From assembly GCA_029975275.1 (NCBI GenBank), contig JARKPN010000048.1, forward strand, positions 1-64,000: 64,000 nt of DNA, written 5' to 3'. A program made the translations under genes and the position numbers. A model generated the notes under the pieces. That model ran no database searches. It was given only the letters and a program-made list of their open reading frames with translations, and had not been told where the DNA came from. Shown piece by piece: positions 1 through 7,476 of this stretch (its first letter is position 1; every line of letters starts with the position of its first letter). The DNA is from Geobacteraceae bacterium (GTDB lineage: Bacteria; Desulfobacterota; Desulfuromonadia; Geobacterales; Geobacteraceae).

Positions 1-148
1 TTAGTTCACCGCAAGAATTCCGAGGAATTTTGGTTCCTGGCAAGGCGCGGCGACACAGGCCTAGCGGGGTCTAAGCCGAGGAGCCGGAACGCGGCCAGGG
101 GCCAAAAGGCCCGGAATTGTAAGGAAGGAATTAGCCGCACAGGACACT
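1..148 (-). repeat. MITE-like element, copy 1 (cut by window start)
   Basis: This stretch is the reverse complement of 17071..17232. The inner end of one terminal repeat starts at base 1, so 14 bases lie outside the window and the full length would again be 162 bp. The visible end reads CCGCACAGGACACT at 135-148, matching AGTGTCCTGTGCGG at the other copy. The interior has no ORF but several short self-complementary parts such as GGGGCCAAAAGGCCC. A short non-coding element with terminal inverted repeats and two near-identical copies fits a MITE; no transposase is nearby to name the family. Confidence 0.75.
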
Positions 149-153
149 AGATG

Positions 154-364
154 GTTTCCATCCGGGAAGTGTCGACAGGGGACGGGTCGGAACTTCCCCG
201 AAGCCCCTCGTAATCGGTCACCATCCTTCGCCCGGATCAAATAATCTGCCGGATTCAGGTGCTTTCCCGTGAGTCACCTCATTGCACTCAAGCCGTACGA
301 GAGGCTCCGTGAAAGCCCCGACCCGTCCCTCATAAACATTTTTCCGGGGTTTCCGGATGGAAAC
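154..364. repeat. Second dispersed repeat, copy 1, with 12-bp inverted ends
   Basis: The element is bounded by GTTTCCATCCGG (154-165) and its exact reverse complement CCGGATGGAAAC (353-364). Its core, about 171-330, is found again in the same orientation at about 56991-57145 with scattered substitutions. Within the core GGGTCGG and CCGACCC can pair. No convincing coding frame or named RNA family was recognised. It lies 5 bases after the MITE-like element, and the same 12-bp end also lies beside the other MITE copy (17234-17245). Confidence 0.65.
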
Positions 365-451
365 TAACTAAAAAGTCGGGCCGTAAACATCCGACAAAAC
401 TACAATTTGTTGATTGTTGCAACCTGACGCTTCAAGGGTGTTGCGACCCTT

Positions 452-733
452 TCACTTGTTATAAAAATCGCTAAACTGTTGCCTGAATCGCTCTTCCGGA
501 TTCTGCTCATAAAATTCATCTTCTGCAAACGAAAAACGATACTCGGCAACGTAATCCAATATTACGCGATAGGCTGCATTTATCTGCCGTATGGCAGCCG
601 GGTCGGTTGTATCGCCCACATCGGGATGATGGCGCTTCACTAATTCCCGGTGTCTGGCCTTGATGTCCCTTATGGTGGCCCGTTCACCCAAACCCAGAAC
701 ACGCAGTGCCTCCTGCAAATCAGCGTAGGTCAT
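452..733 (-). CDS. DnaJ (J-domain) protein, small
   Basis: A J-domain co-chaperone-like protein of 93 residues that would stimulate a DnaK ATPase. The HPD signature follows a basic helix (RHRELVKRHHPD), and the tail has the helix-III pattern INAAYRVILDY. There is no G/F region, zinc domain or substrate-binding part, so it is a J-domain with a short C-terminal extension. A longer frame begins with TTG at 751, but the ATG at 733 starts five bases after the restored stop of the upstream CGGC gene and is preferred. It is the last gene of the ArsR-methyltransferase/CGGC/DnaJ minus-strand group, whose genes are close enough to be cotranscribed. The J-domain assignment is firm; the partner is unknown. 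Confidence 0.85.
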   Translation of the reverse strand: MTYADLQEALRVLGLGERATIRDIKARHRELVKRHHPDVGDTTDPAAIRQINAAYRVILDYVAEYRFSFAEDEFYEQNPEERFRQQFSDFYNK

Positions 734-738
734 GGCGC

Positions 739-1067
739 TTAGTGGGTCCAATCAATGACTGTTGTTTCGGGGCCGGACTTTTTTTCAACAGCGTTTTTGA
801 TTGCGGTAAAATGCGGCAGGGATACCCGATTGGGGTGCCGTTCTTCATGCAGGAGGTAAATACGACTGCCTCTGCTCCATGGTCAACCATCATCCTGGCC
901 CTCATTACCGCCTTCTTGCCGGGGCAGCCGCCACAGGAAAGAAAGCCGACAATCTCTGCCGGGCCGATCTGTTCAAATGCCAAACTACCTTCCCGGGCAA
1001 CCTTGAAATCGGTGCTGCCGGGGCACATGTCTTCGGTCATTTGACAACGGATGATACCAACCTTCAT
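739..1067 (-). pseudogene. CGGC-domain protein with one-base frameshift near its end
   Basis: The protein starts MKVGIIRCQMTEDMCPGSTD and has the family signature SCGGCPGKK, typical of CGGC-domain proteins of about 110 residues that are thought to bind metal or act in redox chemistry. The uninterrupted frame runs to 720 with an odd tail. If one base is restored at the CCC of the coding strand near plus positions 814-816, the frame becomes PCPHFTAIKNAVEKK and ends IDWTH at 739, the usual family ending. So a single C has been lost, either in the genome or in the sequencing. Its ATG overlaps the last codon of the ArsR-methyltransferase gene (ATGA at 1064-1067), which shows translational coupling and suggests the gene belongs to an arsenic- or metal-response operon. 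Confidence 0.75.
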
Positions 1068-2011
1068 TGTTCCTCCTCGTCTTTTCCAGCGCGAATGACC
1101 ACAAATCCGCCGCTGCCGTGCCCGTCAAGGATTGTGAAGTTTCGGGTTTCCCCCGGCAGCAGAGTCTGGCGACAGGTAAAGCCGGAGAATCCGGCCTGTT
1201 TCAGGTATGTTTCCAATTCTCCTGCCGAGTGGAAAGCCGCCCCCCGGTAGAAACGGCTTCGTTCTTTCCGCTCGGCATACTGGTGCCCCAGGGCGCTTTC
1301 CCGGTCGATAAGCCCGACGATGAGCACGCCATCTGTCTTGAGGATACGAAAGGCTTCATGGAATGCTTTTGCCACATCGGAAAGAAAGCAGTCTAACGTC
1401 ACCATGAGGGCGAAATCGAAACTGCCGTTATCAAACGGCAGGGCCTCCGCGACTCCCTCCACGACTTCAATGCCCCGAAGCCTGGCTATTTCAGCCATTT
1501 GCGGTGACGGCTCCACGCCGACGGCAATGCCTAGGGAAGCCGCGAAGCGGCCGGTCCCAACCCCGATTTCCACCCCTTTGCCGCAGGTGGGAAGAAGACT
1601 TCGTACGGCAGCCAGTTCAGCCTGGAAGAGATCATGGTGTTCGTCGAACCAGGCATCGTAGTCGGCGGCATACTCGTCAAATGCGCCAACCGATTTTTCC
1701 CGGCGGACATCTTCCCTGGTTTTCTGTACGAGCGGCTCTCCCTCTTCGAGAAGTGTAATGACCGATGATGCGAATCGGGGTCGGCTGATGAAATAGCAAC
1801 GCTGGGCGCCGTCCTGGACAAAGTTCACGATTCCTGCGTGACGAAGAACTGTAAGGTGCTGCGATATGTTGGCCTGAGACGCCGGCAGGATTTCCTGGAT
1901 GTCGGTCACGCACTTGGTGCCTTTGAGCAGTTCCGCGACAATCTGGAGACGCGTCGGATGAGCGATGGCCTTTAACAGCTCGGTCCATTCGATAGAGTTG
2001 TTGATATCCAT
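1064..2011 (-). CDS. ArsR-family regulator fused to SAM-dependent methyltransferase
   Basis: Residues 1-95 are a winged helix of ArsR type (AIAHPTRLQIVAELL, then ASQANISQHLTVLRHAGIV). Residues about 115-300 are a class I methyltransferase with motif I VEIGVGTGRFA and an acidic loop VGVEPSPQM. The canonical ELCVCD metal site is replaced by KGTKCVTD, with a single cysteine, so the inducer may not be a classical soft metal. ArsR-methyltransferase fusions are a known architecture, and some relatives lie near arsenic genes. The likely role is a repressor whose attached enzyme modifies an unknown ligand. A 12-bp palindrome sits 16 bases upstream of the start codon, which suggests autoregulation. 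The CGGC and DnaJ genes follow in the same operon. Confidence 0.85.
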   Translation of the reverse strand: MDINNSIEWTELLKAIAHPTRLQIVAELLKGTKCVTDIQEILPASQANISQHLTVLRHAGIVNFVQDGAQRCYFISRPRFASSVITLLEEGEPLVQKTREDVRREKSVGAFDEYAADYDAWFDEHHDLFQAELAAVRSLLPTCGKGVEIGVGTGRFAASLGIAVGVEPSPQMAEIARLRGIEVVEGVAEALPFDNGSFDFALMVTLDCFLSDVAKAFHEAFRILKTDGVLIVGLIDRESALGHQYAERKERSRFYRGAAFHSAGELETYLKQAGFSGFTCRQTLLPGETRNFTILDGHGSGGFVVIRAGKDEEEQ

Positions 2012-2026
2012 AAATCACTCCAAAAC

Positions 2027-2038
2027 ATATTCGAATAT
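2027..2038. promoter_or_regulatory. Probable ArsR operator palindrome
   Basis: ATATTCGAATAT is a perfect 12-bp palindrome placed 16-27 bases upstream of the ArsR-methyltransferase start, followed by another ATATT-rich half site (2034-2046). ArsR repressors usually bind AT-rich interrupted palindromes of this kind at their own promoter. Binding here is inferred from position. Confidence 0.6.
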
Positions 2039-2242
2039 TCTAATATCATTTCTTGACTAAATGTTCAATGCAATTTCGTATCAATCCGGCGCGGTTGTCT
2101 GGAAATCGAAATCCATCAAGTCTGACCTGTGCTGCAACCGGTCGAAGACCCGGCTTGAAACATCCGGCCAAAAAGGTCGAGGTGTTGGGGCAGGAGCTGC
2201 AGAAAGTACAAACCTGCACGGCCCGATCCGATTGCCCCTTGC

Positions 2243-2290
2243 AATTCAAACATTTGTTTGATACTTTTGATTCAAACAAATGTTTGAATT
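2243..2290. promoter_or_regulatory. Perfect 19-bp inverted repeat ahead of a small gene
   Basis: AATTCAAACATTTGTTTGA (2243-2261) is repeated as its exact reverse complement at 2272-2290, with a 10-base spacer TACTTTTGAT. Each arm is itself nearly palindromic (AAACATTTGTTT), as in operators that bind two repressor dimers. It lies 24 bases before the start of the gene at 2315. No T-run follows, so a terminator is less likely than an operator. The remaining bases between 2039 and 2242 show no convincing gene. Confidence 0.55.
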
Positions 2291-2314
2291 ACTGCCGTAT
2301 ATCAAGGAGGAAAA

Positions 2315-2548
2315 ATGGACAGCAAACGATTCATACATCTGCGCGAACTGATTGGTTACGATAATTTACGTATGTCAAAAATGCTCAATATCGACATCGT
2401 GGAGGTGGAAGCTTTCTGCCTCGGCACAAAACCGATACCCGAAAAACTTGCAAAAGAGCTGGAGGACTTTGTTGACTGGTCATTTGAGCTTTCCCATACG
2501 GAAACAAAAAGAGAACTTGCGCAAAAATACCTGAATAAACCTGACTAG
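2315..2548 (+). CDS. Small protein of unknown function, possibly HTH-like
   Basis: A 77-residue, charged, alpha-helical protein with a strong ribosome site (AAGGAGG at 2304-2310). I do not recognise the family. The stretch RELIGYDNLRMSKMLNID followed by EVEAFCLGTKPIPEKLAKEL has the spacing of an XRE-like helix-turn-helix plus a supporting helix, so a small DNA-binding role is possible. It is monocistronic, facing carbamate kinase on the other strand, and sits directly behind the 19-bp inverted repeat, which it may regulate or be regulated through. Only codon structure, ribosome site and context support it. Confidence 0.6.
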   Translation: MDSKRFIHLRELIGYDNLRMSKMLNIDIVEVEAFCLGTKPIPEKLAKELEDFVDWSFELSHTETKRELAQKYLNKPD

Positions 2549-2583
2549 CGTTCGTCCGGAAACACTTGAACCAAGCACTACTC

Positions 2584-3531
2584 TCACGTCTCATGGTACC
2601 GGGTTATCTCGGTTCCAGCCCTGCCTGCAACGGCTTTTTCAATGTCGTCAATGGATGTGATGACCGCCCTCTTTCCGCCGTTCCGCATGAACTGCACGGC
2701 GGCTTCCACCTTGGGTCCCATGGAGCCCGCAAGGAAATGCCCTTCTGCCAGGTAGCCATCGGCCTCATCCAGTGTCATGGCACGGAGGAATTTCTGTTCA
2801 GGCGATCCGTAGTGGAGGGCGGCACCGGGGACATCGGTGGCTATGAGGAAGATGTCCACTCCCACCTCCTCGGCCAGCCTGGCGCTGGCCAGATCCTTGT
2901 CGATAACGGCGTCGACCCCCTGAAAAGCCCGGCCTTCACGGATCACCGGGATCCCCCCTCCGCCGCAGCAGACCACGATGAAGTCCATTTCGATCAGCTT
3001 TTTGATCTCGCGTTTTTCCACTATCGTCACGGGATGGGGAGAAGCAACCACCCGGCGGTATCCCTTGGGGGTCAAGCGGACCGGAAACGACACGCGGCCT
3101 GCTTCTTCCGTCGTATAGACAGGGCCTATCGGCTTGGTCGGATTCTGAAACGCCGGATCGTTCCCGTCCACGACAACGTAACTGATCAGGCTCACCAGGG
3201 ATTTGTCGCCGATACCTGCTTTCATGAACGCGCTGTCCAGCGTCGATTCGATCATGTAACCGATCTGCCCCTGGGTTTGCGCAACCAGTATCTCCAGAGG
3301 CATCTTCGGCACCGCGGTGCAGGATTCCTGCTGCAGCAGCAGGTTGCCCACCTGCGGCCCGTTTCCATGGGTGATGATGATGCGGTAGTCCTCGGACAAC
3401 CGGGCTATCTGCCGCATGGGGACCCTCAGGTTCTCCAACTGCTCCTCTATTGTTCCGGCCTGGTGTTTCCGGATGAGGGCATTTCCGCCGAGGGCCACCA
3501 GTATGGTTTCTTTTTGGGATGCTCTTTTCAT
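2584..3531 (-). CDS. arcC: Carbamate kinase
   Basis: Makes ATP from carbamoyl phosphate and ADP (or the reverse), a cytoplasmic enzyme of the amino-acid kinase superfamily. The 315 residues match the family length. The N-terminal nucleotide-binding loop ILVALGGNALI, then THGNGPQVGNLLLQQE and CCGGGGIPVI are all present, and the C-terminus has the ATP-site segment FLAGSMGPKVEAA. The open frame continues upstream to 3813, but that part has no family similarity. The ATG at 3531 has a GGAG seven bases ahead and begins right before the conserved strand. No arcA or arcB gene is in the window, so its use (fermentative ATP or carbamoyl-phosphate supply) is not shown. Confidence 0.93.
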   Translation of the reverse strand: MKRASQKETILVALGGNALIRKHQAGTIEEQLENLRVPMRQIARLSEDYRIIITHGNGPQVGNLLLQQESCTAVPKMPLEILVAQTQGQIGYMIESTLDSAFMKAGIGDKSLVSLISYVVVDGNDPAFQNPTKPIGPVYTTEEAGRVSFPVRLTPKGYRRVVASPHPVTIVEKREIKKLIEMDFIVVCCGGGGIPVIREGRAFQGVDAVIDKDLASARLAEEVGVDIFLIATDVPGAALHYGSPEQKFLRAMTLDEADGYLAEGHFLAGSMGPKVEAAVQFMRNGGKRAVITSIDDIEKAVAGRAGTEITRYHET

Positions 3532-3911
3532 ACATGCGCTCCGCACGTTCGGGGTATTCGAGGTACGCGGCGACCGCTTTCTCCGTGAAGCTTGATTGAG
3601 AATATCAGAAATCGGAGAGGGTGCACCTTCTCTGGTGCAGCAAACGTAATAATTCCGTGAATTGCGGGTCCGGGACAGCCCAAATAGGTTATGAGCATAC
3701 AAAAGCCGTGACAGGATATTACTCTGCACGGCTTTCTTGCATCGGATGAGGACGGCAGCTACACAAGCTCTCTCCTCAACCTTTTCCCTGGTTAGGCTGA
3801 GAGTTGCCAGCAAAATACTGCACCAACCAGTTCCTTATGTTCGATTCACATCATACTTCCTTTCTTGGAACATGGAAGTACGGAGCCACTCGCAACGGAA
3901 CCACGGGCCAC
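3532..3911. other. Non-coding interval with one inverted repeat
   Basis: No gene could be supported on either strand. The one structure seen is AAAGCCGTG (3702-3710) and CACGGCTTT (3727-3735), separated by 16 bases. It could end transcripts of the small gene at 3912 on the minus strand, since A residues flank the stem on the plus strand and would give a U-tract there. Confidence 0.4.
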
Positions 3912-4109
3912 TCAAGCATGGGAGCTCGGCCCCTCGACCAGTACCTTCAGTTTCCGTGCATCATACTTGGCCAGCTGGTTCCTCTCGTACTCGGAAAGCC
4001 CGAACTCCTCTGCCGTTCCCATGGGATCGGCCAGGAATTGTTGCCGAAATGTCGTGTCCATTATGGCCTTTGTGATGATTTTCGCGAGGCCTGTGCTGTT
4101 ATTGATCAT
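3912..4109 (-). CDS. Small LigA/NHLP-like helical protein
   Basis: 65 residues with the pattern TFRQQFLADPMGTAEEFGLSE. This is the helical signature shared by the small LigA subunit family of extradiol dioxygenases and by nitrile-hydratase-like leader peptides of RiPP precursors (DPxFRxxLLxDPxxALxEYGL). The start at 4109 is chosen because GGAGG stands five bases ahead; the frame could extend to 4136 without support. The C-terminal tail (KVLVEGPSSHA) has no cysteine or GG site, and no cyclase, radical SAM maturase or exporter is adjacent, so a peptide precursor role is unsupported. More likely it is a stand-alone helical adaptor of unknown function. Confidence 0.65.
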   Translation of the reverse strand: MINNSTGLAKIITKAIMDTTFRQQFLADPMGTAEEFGLSEYERNQLAKYDARKLKVLVEGPSSHA

Positions 4110-4463
4110 AGTTTCCTCCTTTTCTGTTGCGGCCACACACTCATCTTGTTGATAATTATATCACTCTTTGAAAAATTATTGGAAGAGAACCTGTACGGTG
4201 AGCGTCCCGGCTTTCTTCTGAGCACAGGCGGCAACGTCAGCTGACGGCGGCAGCTCTTGGGGTTGCGATTCCTGAGCCTGGTCGGCCGTTTTTTTGATGG
4301 CACCGGGGGACCGGCAGGCAAAATGGTTTCTCTGCATGTCCTGTCGATCGACGGCTTGTGAAATTCCCTGTGAATATGCTATTCTTCCTTCTTCGTTCAG
4401 CAGCGGAGCCTGCCGGGCCGCCCGAATGCATATTTAAATGTCAACTAGAAAAAGGAACCACAT
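4110..4463. other. Intergenic region between divergent genes
   Basis: No protein or RNA gene could be supported. The region should hold the promoters of the small minus-strand gene at 4109 and of the ACT/PFL pair. Bases 4137-4185 are A/T-rich compared with the surroundings, and no clear -35/-10 pair could be fixed. Confidence 0.4.
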
Positions 4464-4742
4464 ATGTCATCGAGTCGTTTTGTCATAACGGTCATCGGTC
4501 TGGACAGGGTGGGCATTGTGGCCGGTATCAGCCGGGTCATGGCCGAGCACGGCGTCAATATCGCCGACATCAGGCAGACCATCATGGACGACCTGTTTAC
4601 CATGATCATGCTGGCCGAGGTGAAAGCCGAAAGCTTCGAGCTGGCCGCTTTCCAGGAGGCCATGTCCGCCGTTGGAAAAGAGCTTGGGGTTCAGGTCATC
4701 GTGCAGCATGAAGACGTGTTCCGCTTCATGCACCGGATCTGA
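4464..4742 (+). CDS. ACT-domain protein (UPF0237)
   Basis: A single ACT domain of 92 residues, the small-molecule-binding fold usually responding to amino acids. The beta-alpha-beta signature [19 protein letters not shown] and the next strand VNIADIRQT are clear. It is followed after 10 bases by the PFL-like gene; this two-gene order is widespread in bacteria and archaea, where the ACT protein is regarded as the regulatory partner. A ribosome site AAGGA lies eight bases before the ATG. The ligand is not known. Confidence 0.88.
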   Translation: MSSSRFVITVIGLDRVGIVAGISRVMAEHGVNIADIRQTIMDDLFTMIMLAEVKAESFELAAFQEAMSAVGKELGVQVIVQHEDVFRFMHRI

Positions 4743-4752
4743 GGGGTCTGCC

Positions 4753-6114
4753 ATGCTTATCCATCCGGAGGAGATCCTCGAAACCATAAAGATGGTGACC
4801 AATGAGAACCTGGACATCAGGACGGTCACCATGGGCATCAACCTGCGCGGCTGCAGCCATCCCGACATCGGGACCTTCAACGGAAACGTCTTCAGCCGAA
4901 TCATGCGCTGCGCCGAAAACCTGGTAAAGACCACCGAAGATATCCAGGGGCTCTACGGCATCCCCATCATCAACAAGCGGATCTCGGTCACCCCTGTCGC
5001 CATAGTGGCGGAGAGTTGCCGTGCCGATGACCTGGTTTCGGTGGCCGAGACCCTGGACCGGGCCGCCCACGAGGCGGGCATCGATTTCATCGGCGGCTTC
5101 AGCGCCCTGGTGCAGAAGGGAACGACCCAGGGCGACCTGACGCTTATCAACTCCATTCCGAGGGCACTGGCAACCACCAAGAAGGTCTGCTCCTCGGTCA
5201 ACGTGGCCACCACCAAGGCGGGCATCAACATGGACGCCGTGGCCCTGATGGGGCGCATCGTCAAGGAGACCGCCGAGCTGACCCGGGAGGGGGGCGGCAT
5301 CGGCTGCGCCAAGCTGGTGGTGTTCGCCAACGCGCCCGACGACAATCCGTTCATGGCCGGCGCCTTCCACGGCATCGGGGAGCCGGACTGCGTGATCAAC
5401 GTGGGGGTCAGCGGCCCCGGCGTGGTCAACGCGGCGGTGCGCGCGCTGCGGAACCCGAACCTGGGGGACATCGCGGAGTGCATCAAGAAGACCGCCTTCA
5501 AGATCACCCGCATGGGCGAGATGGTGGGACGCGAGGTGGCCCGCAGGCTCGACGCCCAGTTCGGCGTGCTCGATCTCTCCCTCGCGCCCACCCCGGCCGT
5601 GGGGGACAGCGTGGCCGCAATCCTTGAGGCCATGGGGCTGGAGAGCTGCGGCACCCACGGCACCACCGCTGCCCTGGCCCTCCTGAACGACGCGGTCAAG
5701 AAGGGGGGCGCCATGGCGTCCTCTTCCGTGGGGGGGCTGAGCGGTGCCTTCATCCCGGTGAGCGAGGACCAGGGGATGATCCGGGCCGTGCAGCGGGGCT
5801 CCCTCTCCCTGGACAAGCTGGAAGCCATGACCTGCGTCTGCTCCGTCGGACTCGACATGATAGCGGTCCCCGGCGATACCTCGGCCGCCACCATCTCGGC
5901 CATCATCGCCGACGAGATGGCCATCGGCATGATCAACAGGAAGACTACCGCGGTGCGCATCATCCCGGCCCCCGGGACCGGGGTGGGGGACATGGTGGAG
6001 TTCGGGGGGCTGCTGGGGAGCGCGCCGGTGATGCCGGTGCACGGCTTCAGCTCCGAAACCTTCATTGCCCGCGGCGGCAGGATACCGGCTCCGATCCAGT
6101 CCCTGACCAACTGA
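4753..6114 (+). CDS. PFL-family protein (UPF0210)
   Basis: 453 residues, the usual length of the UPF0210 family, which is distantly related to pyruvate formate-lyase-like folds but has no demonstrated reaction. Family features include [16 protein letters not shown] near the start, [10 protein letters not shown], and a long glycine/alanine-rich C-terminal half with [16 protein letters not shown]. The in-frame ORF reaches back to 4672 across the ACT gene, but the ATG at 4753 matches the family start. Together with the ACT protein it forms a likely two-subunit unit. An intrinsic terminator follows at 6241. Confidence 0.88.
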   Translation: MLIHPEEILETIKMVTNENLDIRTVTMGINLRGCSHPDIGTFNGNVFSRIMRCAENLVKTTEDIQGLYGIPIINKRISVTPVAIVAESCRADDLVSVAETLDRAAHEAGIDFIGGFSALVQKGTTQGDLTLINSIPRALATTKKVCSSVNVATTKAGINMDAVALMGRIVKETAELTREGGGIGCAKLVVFANAPDDNPFMAGAFHGIGEPDCVINVGVSGPGVVNAAVRALRNPNLGDIAECIKKTAFKITRMGEMVGREVARRLDAQFGVLDLSLAPTPAVGDSVAAILEAMGLESCGTHGTTAALALLNDAVKKGGAMASSSVGGLSGAFIPVSEDQGMIRAVQRGSLSLDKLEAMTCVCSVGLDMIAVPGDTSAATISAIIADEMAIGMINRKTTAVRIIPAPGTGVGDMVEFGGLLGSAPVMPVHGFSSETFIARGGRIPAPIQSLTN

Positions 6115-6240
6115 CCCGGCACCGGGAGCGCCGCAATATCATTTGACTCCATCCCTAAACATGGGGTAATAAAGACAGGTTTGTTTTGTTGACCGGAGGG
6201 CTGGGTGATTGCTCGCGGGGGGACACGGGTGAGAATGGAA

Positions 6241-6284
6241 GGCCGCTTTCATCGGCAGGGTAGCTGATGTAAGCGGCTTTTTCT
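6241..6284 (+). terminator. Intrinsic terminator after the ACT/PFL pair
   Basis: GGCCGCTT (6241-6248) pairs with AAGCGGC (6271-6277), with further pairing inside the loop (CATC/GATG), followed by TTTTTCT. It is on the plus strand 127 bases after the PFL stop and before the next plus-strand gene. Confidence 0.8.
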
Positions 6285-6303
6285 ATCTGCACGGGAGGGT
6301 GAC

Positions 6304-6789
6304 ATGAATACGTTTTTGCGGAATACTGTGCTGCTGGTTTGCGTGTGGATGATGCTGGCAGGGATCTGCATGGCCAGGGAGGTCCATCTGCAGGACGGCT
6401 CCATCATCGATTGCGAGTCGGTCTGGAGGCGTGGCGACAAGGTCGTGGTCAAGATTAACCGGGATACCATGCTCGAGTTCAGGCAAGAGGAAGTCGACCT
6501 TGGCCGCACCTTCCCGAAGGCCAAGGTGAAACCCCGTCAGACGAGGAAAAAGAAGCCCGTCGGAACCGTTCGGCCGCACCGTGCCGCGAAGCGGCCCGCC
6601 AAAGCCGCGTCATCCCCCGTCCAGACGGCGCCGAAGGCGGCAGCTCCGCTTCCCGCATCCAAACCGCAACCCGCCGCGCAACCGGCTTCCGCCGATCCCG
6701 TTTCTTCCCCCCGACAAGGCGGAACAGGAGCAGAAAGCGGGGTAGGCAGTGGAAATGACGGCGGAGGCCATACAGAAGAAGGACCCTGA
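6304..6789 (+). CDS. Exported Ala/Pro-rich protein, C-terminus possibly frameshifted
   Basis: 161 residues: a signal peptide with hydrophobic core LLVCVWMMLAGICMA, a compact beta-rich segment (VHLQDGSIIDCESVWRRGDK, residues 25-60), then a Lys/Pro/Ala-rich low-complexity tail, as in periplasmic proteins crossing peptidoglycan. Past the six-C run at 6707-6712 the neighbouring frame reads DKAEQEQKAG, a stop at 6743, then MTAEAIQKKDPDLLKKAIEAG. That looks more like a natural helical ending than the Gly-rich tail of the open frame, so an indel and a stop mutation may have damaged the end. Function unknown. Confidence 0.6.
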   Translation: MNTFLRNTVLLVCVWMMLAGICMAREVHLQDGSIIDCESVWRRGDKVVVKINRDTMLEFRQEEVDLGRTFPKAKVKPRQTRKKKPVGTVRPHRAAKRPAKAASSPVQTAPKAAAPLPASKPQPAAQPASADPVSSPRQGGTGAESGVGSGNDGGGHTEEGP

Positions 6790-6891
6790 TCTGCTGAAAA
6801 AGGCCATCGAGGCCGGCAGTGCGTGGAGAACAAACCAGGATGGTTTTATTCTCCCGCTATCCCTGCCGCGGCAATGGACAGCCTGCCGGGT

Positions 6892-7065
6892 TCACTGCAG
6901 ATCCTCTTCATAATCACAGACAGGGCAAATATACTCCCAGCTTTCGGGGTCGCGCTCCAGCTTCTGCCCGCAGATCTCGCAGACCGCCTCTCTTTCTGTC
7001 TTTTGAGGGTTTGCCACTGGCGTTTGAGCATCCGCAACCTTTTTGTCCTTCACCGATACCTTCAT
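6892..7065 (-). CDS. Small zinc-ribbon protein (57 aa)
   Basis: A very short gene with a good ribosome site (GGAGG six bases before ATG at 7065). After a lysine-rich N-terminus it has two cysteine pairs, CEICGQKLE at residues 29-32 and CPVCDYEE at 47-50, a rubredoxin-like zinc-ribbon spacing of about 14 residues between knuckles. Nothing else is recognisable. Both neighbouring genes are on the plus strand, so it is transcribed alone. Such mini zinc ribbons are common in this group and are easily missed in annotation. Confidence 0.65.
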   Translation of the reverse strand: MKVSVKDKKVADAQTPVANPQKTEREAVCEICGQKLERDPESWEYICPVCDYEEDLQ

Positions 7066-7476
7066 CCAGTACCTCCGGTCTCCCCCCTTAGCGACGCTGC
7101 GCAGAGGGCGTTCCCCCGGCTTCGAGACATCGGCGCTCTCTTGGGCTTCGAGTACTTGCCGTACACCCCGAGCCGTGGTTATGCTCCATCTACTTACCGG
7201 TTACTATTTTACTATACTCCATCATCATCGGCGAGCGGACTGTTACATGGTCTTGCATGCGCGGATTTCCCATGGTTTCGTGAAAATTATGCCTTCATCC
7301 GCTTGCAAGGTCCGGCAAATACCGTAACCTTTCGAGGTAGAATTCCGGTGGAGATTCGCGGGGTGGTGAAACGGGGAGGCGTCCGGCTGTCGCAGGCGGC
7401 CGACGCTCGCACATGGCGTGCCGCGCCTGGCGGAATTTACCGGCAAGGGGTCAACCAGTCGCGGAGGAGGACCACA
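7066..7476. other. Intergenic region, no gene seen
   Basis: The open frame of the rhodanese gene extends through this interval, but its translation has no family similarity and the ribosome site is at 7463-7470. It should contain the divergent promoters of the zinc-ribbon gene and the rhodanese gene. The only notable composition is a short T/A-rich patch around 7200-7225. Confidence 0.4.

Noticed and set aside
171-330. Group II intron remnant in the second repeat
   Set aside because: AAGCCGTACGAG looks like part of domain V, but the pairing second half and GAAA-loop hairpin are absent.
2046-2279. 77-codon minus-strand Cys-containing frame upstream of the ArsR gene
   Set aside because: Its start lies inside the 19-bp inverted repeat, it lacks a ribosome site and the cysteine pattern fits no family.
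2566-3588. Long plus-strand frame of 340 codons opposite carbamate kinase
   Set aside because: It is antisense to arcC, which has full family motifs; the frame has no recognisable domain and arises from GC-rich codon bias.
4726-6042. Long minus-strand frames opposite the PFL gene
   Set aside because: His/Gly/Asp-rich translation typical of the complement of a GC-rich gene; no ribosome site or domain.
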